The notes under the pieces are model-generated. The model ran no database searches. It had not been told where the DNA came from and was given only the letters and a program-made list of their open reading frames with translations. A stretch of 64,000 nt of DNA from the NCBI GenBank assembly GCA_039621445.1, contig CP154956.1, forward strand, positions 1,534,719 to 1,598,718. Reading direction: 5' to 3'. The stretch is from Euglena gracilis (taxonomy: Eukaryota; Euglenida; Euglenophyceae; Euglenales). Made by a program: the position numbers and the translations under genes. Every line of letters begins with the position of its first letter. Positions within the stretch are counted from its first letter, which is position 1. This document shows positions 32,313 through 42,454 of this stretch, piece after piece.

Positions 32313-33169
32313 TGTTCGCCGGCCCCACCCCATGTGCGCCGCCGGTCGCCCCCGCGACCGGCGAGTCCTGGTGGGCCGAGGGCCCGGGGGGTCCTCGCCG
32401 TCGTGGAAAACCACCAACAGCCGGGGGGTGGGTGTTTCCGGGGTGGGGCCTGCCCTTTCTCCGAGGGTTGGTGGGCTCAAGCCAACCCCCGTTTGTTTCA
32501 CTCAGGTATTTTCCCCAACCCCAGCCGGTGCGTAGGATCGTTTTTTCAAGGGTTTCCGAAATTTTGGTGAAAAACGAAAAATCTGCCATTTGTAATGAAA
32601 TCTCACCTTTCTCCTCTCTCTTTCTCTCTTACTCTCACACTCTCTCTCACACTCTCTTGCACACCTTGAAGGAAAAACCAACCCACAAACCAACCCACAA
32701 ACCAACCCACTGAATCTGAAATGAATTCCAACCCACTGGATAAGCAATCACACTGTTGGAAATCTGTGAGAGTGACTGAATGTGATAAAAAAAACAACCT
32801 GGGGCAAGGAAGAGGGGTATAGGGAATAGAAGCGGCGGTGAGGGTGGCGGTGTTGTAGGGTCTCCTTCTTGATTTCAATACCAAATTGACTTCAATAACT
32901 CCACCAACAATGTAATGACCAACAATGTAACTGTCAATTCCAATTCAACAATGTGATTGATCAAATCCAATTCAATGTATTTCCCCTTTGCCAAATAATG
33001 GGGAAAACCCCTCAAGTTCTGTAAAAAATTTGAATTTGAAAGATCAAAGTAATTTGACCCGCTTCCAATTTCTGTCGCGGGTTTTTTTAACTGGTTGGCT
33101 GTTACCCGCGACTTTGAAATTTGCGCTTTCTGGCAATTTTTGGCTGCCGGCGAAAGCCGTCAGCCGACA
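32313..33169 (-). repeat. Element C LTR, right copy (5' LTR, 857 bp)
   Basis: Same borders as the left copy (TGTTCGCC...CCGACA on the plus strand), followed by the GCAG target duplication. Differences from the left copy are a few per cent, so C is not brand new. Confidence 0.9.
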
Positions 33170-33173
33170 GCAG

Positions 33174-34546
33174 ACCGAGAATCACCTGTGTTGTCTTCAG
33201 GTGGTTTGAGTAGTGAGGGGGGGGAAGCCACTTCTACAACCGATTCCTCACCCATCCCCCCTGGTTCTGTGTGGGATTTATTGTGGAAGGAGGAATATTT
33301 AAAATGTCCCCGTTTGTGACCAATTTTTCAGGCTACCCAGGATTCAAAGGTGCCGTGGCCTGAAAATATTAAGGTTTTTGGTGACAAAATGTTTTTCGAG
33401 GAGAGGCTTTGTTTGCCCAAATCTCTCCAAGAAAAACTCATTCGGCATCACCACTCATACCAAGGGCATGTGGGATTCCCAAGGCTATGGGAATGCATGT
33501 CCCTCAGGTACGATTGGGCTGATTCCTCACTCGTTCGAGAATTTGCTAAAGGAGTCATGGGCCTTTGTGGGACTTGCCAAGCGTGCCGAAGGCCGGCGAG
33601 TCTTAAGGGTTTAGTGGAATCTACACCCATACCCCCAGCCGTAATGTATTCGGTGGCCCTTGACATGTTTAGCATGCCTCTCGTGGAGTGGGAAGGGATT
33701 TCTTACGACTCCATGCTTGTGTGTGTGGATCGTCACTCCGGTTGGATAGTGGCGATCCCCCACCAAGCAAAAGGATTTATGGGAGCCAAGGCAGCCAAGC
33801 AAATGCTGTTGCATGCTTGGAGACCTTTTGGTGTCCCATCCATTATTACTTCCGATCTAGGCTCACATTTTGTCGCCGGTTGGTGGCAGACAATTTGTGT
33901 CTTGATGGGAATTAGGCAAGCCTACTCCATGGCCTACCATCACCAGGCGAATGGTAGGGCGGAGAGGGCTGGCCAACAAATAATGGAACGACTTAAGAAA
34001 ATTCAGGTTGAGGACAAGTTGGATTGGGTTGAAGCCCTCACCCAAGCACTAGACCGTATCCATGATACGCCGGGGGAGAGTGGCCTAAGCCCATTTCAAA
34101 TCTTGTTCGGTCGACACCGTTCATTGGGTGGTTTACCTTATGAACCGTTAAGGGATTGTGAAGATTCCAGATCATTTTTCTCTCGGCAAAGAGAAATTGA
34201 TTTGGTGTTGGCTGGCAAAATGAATAATTTGCATGCCAGGCAATGTGCTCGGGCCAACCGTGGTTTGGACGGTTGGGAGCCGTTGGAGGTGGGGAATCTG
34301 GTGTGGTACCTGAGACCCCCCGATAGTGGCACAAAATTGGATTCCCGTTTGTTGGGCCCTTGCAAGGTTACCGCAAGGGAGGGAATTCATTCCTATCTAA
34401 TTGAGGTCAAACCGGGCCATATTATGAAGGCCCATCGGAAGGCTTTGAAGGTATATGTGGAGGACCCCACATCCGATAAGCCTATCCCCCTGTTTTTTCA
34501 CCGGCGGACGGTACCTGAGGCGAAGGTGCCCCAGATACCTGGTTAG
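33174..34546 (+). pseudogene. Integrase of element B
   Basis: Continues the B polyprotein after C. The HHCC domain has HHHSYQGH and LCGTCQACRR. The D,D,E core is VALDMFSMP, IITSDLGSHF and HHQANGRAERAGQQ, all present. The GPY/F-like part is KLDSRLLGPCKVTAREGIHSYLIEV. An in-frame TGA at 33317-33319 lies in the linker before the zinc domain. The frame ends at TAG 34544-34546 and shifts before the chromodomain. The catalytic core itself (33350-34540, 398 aa) is uninterrupted. Confidence 0.85.
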
Positions 34547-34740
34547 TGGATAAAATCCTAAACCATAAGTTCGTTAAGGGAAAAATGTTTTTCTTAACGA
34601 AGTGGCAAGGGTTTGAGGAGGCAATTTGGGAACCGGTGGAACATTTTTTCCAGGAGTACAATAGTGACGTAATAGCGTATTGCCTGCGAAAAAGGTTGCC
34701 GTTAGATGTCTCTAAGGATTTAAAGACAACGGCAACCTGA
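34547..34740 (+). pseudogene. Chromodomain of element B
   Basis: VDKILNHKFVKGKMFFLTKW and AIWEPVEHFF match the chromodomain core at the C-terminus of chromovirus integrases. It is displaced by one frame from integrase at ~34540. The usual Gly-Tyr/Phe and Glu-Asp-Thr residues between strands 2 and 3 are partly lost (QGFEEAIWEP), so histone binding is uncertain. Confidence 0.75.
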
Positions 34741-36680
34741 AAAAAGGGGGGAAAGGAGAGGTGAAAAAAAGGCCTGGTTGCCCGGGGAGGAGGAGGTCCC
34801 ACCTTATGCCCCTTCACAGATGCAGGTGGACACCATCACAGATCACAGGGCTGAGGCCCTGGGAAAAATGACGGGAGTTTCCTCGTCATTGCTTTCATTT
34901 TTCATTTCTCCCCCTGAAGTTTTCATGCACCACTACACCCCGGTTTGGGTGAGGCTGGTGTGGGCAATCGAGGACATTTCATTGCCCCTGTTTATTTTTT
35001 GCCATTTTCCATTGAAATCCCGTGAAAGGATTTCAAGGGTGAATGAAGGATTCTCGTGGCTAGGGGGAAACTAGCCCGGAACCTTATTTTTTTTGCACGG
35101 GTGGGTGTTTTCCAATCTGAAGATCCCACCCTGGAACGGGAAGGGATATTTACAACAACAACAAAAGCAAAACGTTGAAAGAGTGCATGATTGCCACCCG
35201 TTTTGGTTATGTTGTTGTGGGTGGTTTCCAGTTTGGAAGTTTCACCAAAATTTCTTAAAGAGGACAAACCACCGGAAGCACAATCGTGGGTTTGTTCTCT
35301 TGACAACCTTCTCCAAGTATTGGAGGGGGGGGTCATTGACAATGTGGTTTTGAGATTGCCCTGTCGGTTTGGCTGGCCTAAGCCACATTGCAAAATTTTC
35401 AATTGGGGGAAGGAACCCCCCCCCCACAACGGTGTGCATGGTTTGCCACCACACTAAGGGGAGGCAAACCGGCACCCAAGGAAGACGCCGAAGCCCAACA
35501 CCCCGAACTTCGACGAGGCGTTTGGCTCTGGCAACCATCACTATCCCTTTCGTTCACCTACTCAGGACGGATTATCAATTTGAAGTCTGGGACTCTGAAT
35601 TGGATGAACTGAAGACAGAGTTCAAACTATTTCAAGGAGTTGCTTTCTTGTATTGGTGTACGAGGAGCATGTGGAGTGAACGAGTGGAGATGGTAATTTT
35701 ATCGACCTACCCATGCCACTCGCTATCCCGACCTCGACACCGCACACTCTTTGTTTGCACCCTCCCTGTCCCGAAAGAGGAATCTGTGAATTTGTTTCAA
35801 TTGTGGGGGGGGCGACCCAGGCTCAAGGCGGTGGGCTTTGAATGGGTGGTAACACCCTCTTTTCCCTTCCCACGGGTCGGTGGTACTCGTGGGGGGGGGT
35901 CCCTCTCCAATTGGTTTGATTGGCTATTTTATCATACCCCCACCTTTGGGCAAGTGAGGCCCGAAACCCCGGTCGGCTTGATCGGGGGGGGGGGGCTATG
36001 CTATTTTTTCCAAAAAAAAGTGGTGAGTTGTCTTCTTCAACCTCCCGCCGGGGGGAGGAGCAAGGCAAGCCCTCCCTTTGCCCCGGGGGGGGGGGAGGTT
36101 GCCCAAGGCTTTGCCCTCGGGGGGCAAGTCAAGCCCACCTTTCGCCAGGGGGGGGGCAATCTTTTCCCCAATTCCTTCCCCACGGGGGGGGCAAGTCAAG
36201 CCCACCTCTCGCCGGGGAGGGGGCCAGCTTTTCCCCAAGTCCTTCCCCTCGGGGGGGGACAAGTCTCGCCGGGGGGGGGGCAAGCTTTTCCCCAAGGCCT
36301 TCCGATCGGGGGGGGGGGCTGATTTTCATCTATCACCGAAAGAATTTTTGGTGATAATGCACCCTCCATTCCCTTCACGGTTGGGAATACCGTGGGGGGG
36401 GGGCTGATTTTTATCCATTCAAGAAAGGATTTTCTTTTTTTTGAGTGGTGGTGGACCCCCATTTCCTTTCACGGTGGTGATAACCGTTGGGGGAGGGAAA
36501 CGGGCTCGGTGTGGTTGGAATGGGATCTATGGGCTAACCGATTCCTCCCCACCGTTCCGTCACTTATTCACATTGCCGAACAATGTTATCGCAATTGTGT
36601 TGCAAAAATTCAAAGTGTCTTTCATTCCCATCCCAAGGAAAGCGAGAAGGAGGGGGGGTGAAACCCCCGACTTTCGTCGC
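34741..36680 (+). repeat. 3' region of B, ending in a G-run array
   Basis: 34741-35880 shows no ORF with a recognised motif. 35880-36660 holds tandem, imperfect units of ~55-65 bp built on a G-run (6-12) followed by CAAG/CAAT, then CCCCAA(G/T) and TTCC. The array comes right before the polypurine tract, and each unit contains a tract-like purine run. G-rich units on the coding strand could form G-quadruplexes. Open frames through it are low-complexity Gly/Pro and I do not call them genes. Confidence 0.7.
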
Positions 36681-36691
36681 AAGGGGGGGAG
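36681..36691 (+). promoter_or_regulatory. Polypurine tract of B
   Basis: AAGGGGGGGAG directly precedes the 3' LTR start TGATGACC at 36692. Confidence 0.8.
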
Positions 36692-37789
36692 TGATGACCT
36701 TTTGAGGTCGACCGCCAGGCGGCGGAGTTTTTCCTTTTTAGAAGGCCTTTTTAAGGGCGGTTTAGCTCTAATTTTAAGGCTTTCTAAAGATTTCCATTAA
36801 AATTACCTCTCCTAGGGCGCCCATGGATTGGTTGTGCAAGGAGAGAGATTGAGTGATGCTAGGTCTTCCCAAATGGTGATTTTGGGTTTATTTAGCACAT
36901 TTTAAGCTTTTTATGCATTTTTCCTTTGGTTTTAAGGGAAAATGCTGGATTTGGTGAGAGCGCTTGCAAGCGCTTGGAACAGATTTTTCTGAGATTGGCG
37001 CCTGAGTTCCTGGAGTTTTTGCAGGGGTTTGCAAAGCTCAATAATGATGGAATTCAGCATAATTTATCAAAACCAAGGGGGCAAACGTTGATTTTGACCT
37101 GGGTTGGTTGATTTTGATGCAGTGGGCTAGGATTTGGCATTTGAGAGCGCGTAGGAATCAGCGCACTCAATCCTAAATTTAACTGCCCATCAAGGGCATC
37201 AAATTCATATTTTCTCTCACAGGGCTTTCCTCTTTTTACCCCTTGGCATTGTCAATTGTTGCAATTACAAACAATTATCGTTGTGAATTCAAGTGTTGGA
37301 ATTACATTTGCAAATGGAAAGTCCAACTGAGAACAATCAATCATTTGAAGAAGGTGAGGTTTGTCTTCCCCCCACCTCATCTGTGGGAAAAGGGGCAGGG
37401 GGGTGGGACTCTTCAACTCAGGCAACCACAGGCCAAATTTAACCCCAAAACCCCCTTTTTGGCCCAGAAACTGTGAGAAATGACACCCAGGGGGGGGTGT
37501 TGGCTCTCACTGGTTCAGCTGAGCAGGGAGGGGTTGGAACCCCAAAGGCACCCCCCTTGGAGATCCCAGTGACACCCCGCTCAGGGGTCGGGGAGGGTCC
37601 ACTGGGAAGTTTCTCCTTGGAAATGATGGCCCAGTTTTGGCCACAGGAGGGTGCAGAATGGGAAAAACTTTCAGACACAAGTCGGCTCGAGGAGCCAAAA
37701 TACGATCCTACGCCGGAAACTGGCCCGGGGCGTGGGTTTCTGCTTCACCCCAGTGCTGCCGTGGGACATGGCAGCACGGGTGTGAAAAA
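36692..37789 (+). repeat. Element B 3' LTR (1,098 bp)
   Basis: Matches 18374-19468. The terminal CA of the 5' LTR is AA here (GGTGTGAAAAA), i.e. the attachment end is mutated. It is followed by the AAAT target duplication and then by A2 ORF3. Confidence 0.9.
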
Positions 37790-37793
37790 AAAT

Positions 37794-38802
37794 CTGCAAA
37801 TTTTCCCAGAAAACTCTTGGAAGAGTTGCACGCCATATGTAATAGTTCCATCCTGGGTGGTTTGCTGGTACGTGTGGTGGCATCCCATGCAGAGCGTTCA
37901 AATCAACGTTGTGTGCGCGGGATGCACAGACACAGCGGTTTATGTGTGGTTTCAGAATGGTACCAACCCATTCTGAGTAATGTTCGTAACCATGTCGTTC
38001 TGGTGGGTGGTCAAGAAGTAATCAGCTTTGTAAACAGTGGGTAAATGACTCGTTTCAGTCGTCATCGTTAAAAAGTAGGGGCAATCGCCCTTTTTTACAT
38101 TCCACAGCAAGTCTGATTCCGCCGGAATCAGATTGGAAGTCAAAGGCGATTCCGCCGCGGTCAAAAGCTTCAGCTTTCTTGAAGCTTTTGTGTTGGTACA
38201 TTTGTCGTTTTGTTTTATGAAATTCAGGACATCTTCCAGAACGTCTTCGTTTTCGGGAACGATTTTGAGATTTCCATCATCTGCGGGCAAGCATATGTCT
38301 GTTTTGAGGGGTAATAACGACTACGAAATTGTTCAGCCTAATGTCGTTGTTCATATTGGACATATTGTTGTTCTACCGCCGCAAAAGCAGCGCGTTGGCT
38401 ACTGCTACTAGCCATATCATATCTTCTTGGGGGCCGCGGTTGCGGCACCACAAACTGTTCATAGGCAGATTCTGTTTGTTGTGGAATCATTTTTTGAGAT
38501 TGTAAGCCACCAATTGTAGTTTGTTCTGGAGCAACATGTGGAACCGCATGTTGAGTCACAGGGGGCTTTGCCACTACGGGCCTTGCTGCCGCAGCAGCTT
38601 GTACCTGAGGGGCTGCCACTACGGGCCTTGCTGCCGAAGCAGCTTGTACATGCCGAACGGGGACTTGCCCTCCACGAGGGAGTGCAAGTCCTCGTCCTCC
38701 CGAAGGAGGTTGTGGGTGAGGGGGTCCTCCGGTAGGAGGTTGTCTAGGGGGAACACACGGTTGGGAGGATGGGGGACCAGGTCCCCTTCCTCCAGCATCC
38801 AT
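37794..38802 (-). pseudogene. ORF3 of A2, internally deleted and split by B
   Basis: The ORF3 start ATG at 38802-38800 encodes MDAGGRGPGPPSS and a Pro-rich N-terminus with repeats of the type ARPVVAAPQVQ, reaching RYYPSKT. Near 38305 this joins the C-terminal domain (PADDGNLKIVPENEDVL...) through a 3-nt match. Domains alpha and beta and the first CxxC pairs are therefore missing. The C-terminal part is interrupted at 37793 by B and finishes at 18369-18223. Frameshifts are also present. Function is unknown. Confidence 0.75.
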
Positions 38803-38835
38803 CTTGAGAGAAAGAAAACAAGAGCAAGTACTGAG

Positions 38836-38857
38836 CTGTGGGGAAACAGAGAAAAAA
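38836..38857 (-). promoter_or_regulatory. Possible 3' splice site upstream of ORF3 (A2)
   Basis: Minus strand TTTCTCTGTTTCCCCACAG, AG at 38837-38836, 34 nt before the ORF3 ATG. A pyrimidine tract plus CAG is kept in A3 (AG at 42610-42611) and, with a different sequence, in AZ (AG at 51107-51106). Confidence 0.5.
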
Positions 38858-39134
38858 GGCATTGTACGGTAACATTGTACGCGTGCGAGCAAGTGTGCAC
38901 ACACACGAAAATATTTCTTTGTTTGCACTAATTGTGAAATAAAAATTGTAGCTCCAAGTATAAAAATGTGAGGTGCAGGACCGTAGTCCTTTAGCGAAAA
39001 GTCCCTCGCTAGGGAAAAAATAGTTTGGCTTCCGCCCATTATACATTTTGGCATCCGCCCATTATACATTTTGTCAAAAGTCCGTGCCATGGACAAATCT
39101 TGGACATCTTTGCACATTATCCCTTAGAAAGTGT

Positions 39135-39848
39135 TTACAGAAATGTCAATGTTGTTTCGTTTGTTCCATAGTTTCCAGTCTTGTTGGATATAGCCAACAA
39201 CACTAGTTGCAGGTTCCCAGGTGTCCTCTTCGGGACCATCCCTTTCCACCTCACCTTCCAGTAGTGTTTACCCCTGTCTACTTTGTGGTCGAGGATTTTG
39301 TCAACGACAAAATCATCCCTCTCAGGCACTTTTGACCATGGTTTGAAGTAGAGGCAGGGTACTGCTTTACCGGTTGGATGAGTCAGGTATGGTTTGAAGT
39401 CATCCTTGTGAACATCCTCGACACCGTTTGGTAAAGCGACTTTATAGCGCCCACTTGTACCCAACCGATCGAGGATCTCACATGGTCCGATCCAGAGGGG
39501 GTCCAACTTCGTGGATTGCATGCGGGTTCTACTGTTCCGAACCCACACGCGGTCACCTGGGTCGTATATCGGTGATTTGTAATCTTGTAAAAATTGTTGT
39601 TGTTTTTGTAAGTGTATAGCGACTACGCGCTTTTGCACATCCGTGCGAGGTGATTCCACTTCAGAGAACCATATTTCGTAACTCACGCTAGAACGAGCGG
39701 GTCGTTCTGACGGGATGTCGCAAATGGCTGGGTGGTCTCGTCCGAAGACAATTTTGTACGGTGAGTATTGTAATATCAGAACCGGTAAAGTTTGACGTAA
39801 AATCAACACCAGGGGAATACTTGTAGCCAGGAATTGTGCGATTCGGCC
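39135..39848 (-). pseudogene. Integrase C-terminus and chromodomain of A2
   Basis: The tail of family A Pol: VFGRDHPAICDIPSERPARSS, RVWVRNSRTRMQSTKLDP, the GPCEILDRLGTSGRYKVALPNG module, and chromodomain start DDFVVDKILDHKVDRG with YWKVRWKG. A frameshift inside the chromodomain (after KGM) replaces the GPEEDTWEPAT part. It is read as one 743-aa frame with the A4 ORF3 fragment upstream (39135-41366), a fusion created by the junction at ~39848. It lies in its natural place ~330 bp before ORF3 of A2. Confidence 0.8.
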
Positions 39849-42450
39849 AGTATATGTTGGTGCTGGTGTGGTAGCAGCTGTGGTCTTCGCCCGCTTTCCT
39901 GATTTGCTACCACTCCCAGTTGCAGGTGGTTTTGGCTCGTTGTGTTGTTCAGCAGGTTTGCATGGTTTTGCAGGCTGTGGTTTAGCCTTGGGCTTACTAC
40001 CTTTCTCTTTCCGATGTGGCAGAAAGGGGCGTTCCGCAGCCGACTTTGCAGCAGGTTTGGCGGGTGTAGTGGTAGGTGGTACTTCAGAAACTCTCGGTAC
40101 CACCTCTTCAGGTGTGTGCACCACTACGGGTGTTGTGTCATGTGGTGGTGTTGTTTCGACCGTAGTCCATTCGGTTGTTGTCACCACTTCGGGTGTTTGG
40201 AAAACAGGGATAGAATTGGCCGCATCTGCTGCCAGTGCTATGGTCGAAGCGGGAGCTTCTTGTGTGGGTTGTTCGCCAAGTCCCGTGTCACAGGGACTTG
40301 GCGTTGAAGAGGAAGACCTCGATCGCACCATTGCAACCATCGAGGCTACGCCACTTCGGACGCTTCCGAGGACACATTCTGCAGAGCGTCCGACTTGTGG
40401 TGGTATGAGTATAAAGTCGTCGGGGTCTTGGTATCTGTCGATACCTTCCCGTTGTTGTCTTGTAATTAGTTCGCAAAATGCGATTATCTCAGCATCAGTT
40501 GCTTCCCGTCCAGCTTCCGCATGTGCGGAGGTTGGTGGAAGTGTGTCTGTCAAAGGCACTGCGGCCCTTGTGGAGTCTTCATGCACTTCGGCCATTGTAG
40601 GTGCTGTAGGCCCTTCGGCCATTGGGAGTTCTGTAGATGCATCAGGTTCCGTATCTGGTAACGGTGTTTGTGGTCGTGCCTGAGCAGGCGTTGTAGCTGG
40701 CACTTCGGCCCTTAGAGTATTTTGTCCGCTGCCATCTCCGTGTTCAGACTCCGCGGATGCGGAGGAGACGGATCGTGTGCTTTGTTCGTTGTTCGTTCCT
40801 TCTTCCATTTCCTCATCGCTGGATGACTCAGAAGAGGAAACGTACGAAGAGTCCGAGGAGTGTACGGGAGTGTGTTCCACGGGCATTGCAGGTGTAGGTG
40901 GAGGCTGTGGTAAACGTTCTTCTGAACGTTTAGTTGCAGGCTTCGCTGCTGCCTTGGCTGTTGTCGTTGTAGATGATGCAGCCGTTGTAGGTTGTTCAAC
41001 TGCAGCCTGTGCTGCTTCGGACTCCGCCGGCTTGGGTTCAGGAAGTTTCATACGTGGTCGCAGACGGAAGTTTTGCCATCCGACAAATTTGTTTCCTGCC
41101 GATCCGCGAGGAAGCCAGTCCAGTATCTGGATGGCCAACCCATCCTTTTTTGTACGTTTGTCCTTGAAAAATGGGGCAAATTCCTCTCTTCGGAGGGTTT
41201 CGCCAAACAGGCGTTTGATGAACTTCCGTTTTCTGTCTTCGTCCCATTCTGGTCGAAGAGGGAGGTATTCTTGTGGGAGTGGTTGTTTCGGGTTGAGCAA
41301 ATTGTAGATTTCCAGAGCATAGCATACCCATGCTCTCCATTGGAACGTCTGCATGTGCAGAAGCATTTGTCGGTGGTTTCGTCTGGCGTATCCGATTTCC
41401 CTAACTTCGAGGGGATTGTGGCAGATGTGTCCGAGTAGTCTTCGTTGTTAATGGGCCTCCGCCCATTCACGTTGGTGTGGCTGCGCCGTTTGTGCGTTTG
41501 GGCGGTCGGTTGTCCGACCACGCACACCAAAGCCCCAGAAGTCCACGGGGGACCTGTGGTGGCAGTGGGTGCACCAAACGACAAATGTTTGTGGGTATGT
41601 CAGGTCGATTCCGACCACTTGGAAGTGGGGGCCGTAGTGTTCGTTGAGGAAAATTTAAAAATTGTAACAAAACATTTCGTTTGTCACCAATTGTATATCC
41701 TTTGGAAGTGGAAATACTTCCCATTGTATGCCTTGTGGTCCGATTTCTTGCATATTGTCAAACATTGTCTTCAGTGCGTCAAGGGATGATTCCCATCCGT
41801 ATTGTCGTTTTGAGTGTGGCAAGTAATGTGCTTTACTGGCGGGCATTGCAATTGAACCGAAGTTCAAGCAATGAAATCTGAGCCAGAAAAGTAATTGCCA
41901 GAAACCGGCAAATTGTCGATGCCATCCTGGCTTTCGTAACAAGAAATTGTACCGTCGAAGAAAAAGCTACGCGCTTTTTCCTTGTAGAGTTTGACCGTGT
42001 GGTGATGTACTTCAGGAACAACAACCCAAGGGTGTTGTTCCTCCTAGTACTCGTGCATAATTGTATCACATCCGTCTGAGATCCAGAACAGATGGTCAAT
42101 CATGAATTGTACGTCCAGGTCGTAACTTGGTTGTGAGCCTTCGCTCTTTCCTTTGCCTTTCTGGCCTTTCTGTCCTTTTGCGGGTTCACGCTCTTGTTCG
42201 TTCCATCGGTATGCACCGTCTTTTCGGAATGCTCGTGTTTTTGTCGACATTGTAACGGTCACAACAGCAGTTTAATGTCCAGCGGTGTCATCAGAGGGCT
42301 TGTCTGGACGCAGTTGGTGATAGATTTCGTATAAAGATCGTTGTACGTTGGGCGGGATCGGCAGGTCATCGCTTTCCTGACGATCCCGTTGCGACTGCGC
42401 GCTTTGTGGGGCGTCGTCCAAACGACGACGTTGTGTGTCTGGCGTTGGAC
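39849..42450 (-). pseudogene. ORF3 middle fragment A4
   Basis: Holds domain beta (~42.26-41.3 kb: KGQKGQKGKGK, FWQLLFWLRFHCLNFGS, WVCYALEIYNL) and the acidic Ser/Thr/Pro-rich linker (41.3-39.85 kb). It is nearly collinear with A1 4227-6800. It is cut at both ends: at ~42450 it meets A3 in the opposite orientation, and at 39848 it meets the integrase tail of A2. Frame breaks occur around 41.45, 41.65 and 42.05 kb. Confidence 0.75.
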
Positions 42451-42454
42451 GTGT

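Larger units (their letters stand above)
26740..33169 (-). mobile_element. Family C Ty3/gypsy retrotransposon nested in B
   Basis: LTRs are at 26740-27594 and 32313-33169, and a 4-bp target duplication GCAG (26736-26739 and 33170-33173) flanks the element. Orientation is minus, because the polypurine tract AAGGGAGGGGG lies inside the left LTR (27595-27605) and Pol reads leftward. Internal DNA is only ~4.7 kb. RT, RNase H, integrase and chromodomain are present, while Gag, methyltransferase and protease are absent. Proteins are close to B in sequence (for example LPGE-type and ALQKWESWIGLQPVLVL blocks), so C is a sister family. Confidence 0.9.
18374..37789 (+). mobile_element. Family B Ty3/gypsy retrotransposon, interrupted by element C
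   Basis: LTRs lie at 18374-19468 and 36692-37789, with a 4-bp target duplication AAAT (18370-18373 and 37790-37793). A primer-binding site follows the left LTR, and a polypurine tract AAGGGGGGGAG (36681-36691) precedes the right one. Order inside: gag with CCHC knuckle, C5-methyltransferase domain, protease, RT, RNase H, integrase, chromodomain, then a G-run-rich 3' region. Element C sits in the RNase H-integrase linker. B inserted into ORF3 of A2; its length without C is ~13 kb. Coding regions are broken in many places. Confidence 0.9.

Noticed and set aside
35369-36407. Long Gly/Pro/Ser ORFs (up to 317 aa) in the 3' region of B
   Set aside because: They read through G-run arrays in several frames and both strands; repeat-driven open frames, not conserved with C.
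39700-42450. A4 and A2 as one intact element
   Set aside because: On the minus strand ORF3 middle precedes the integrase tail, the reverse of the normal order, so two truncated copies are joined.
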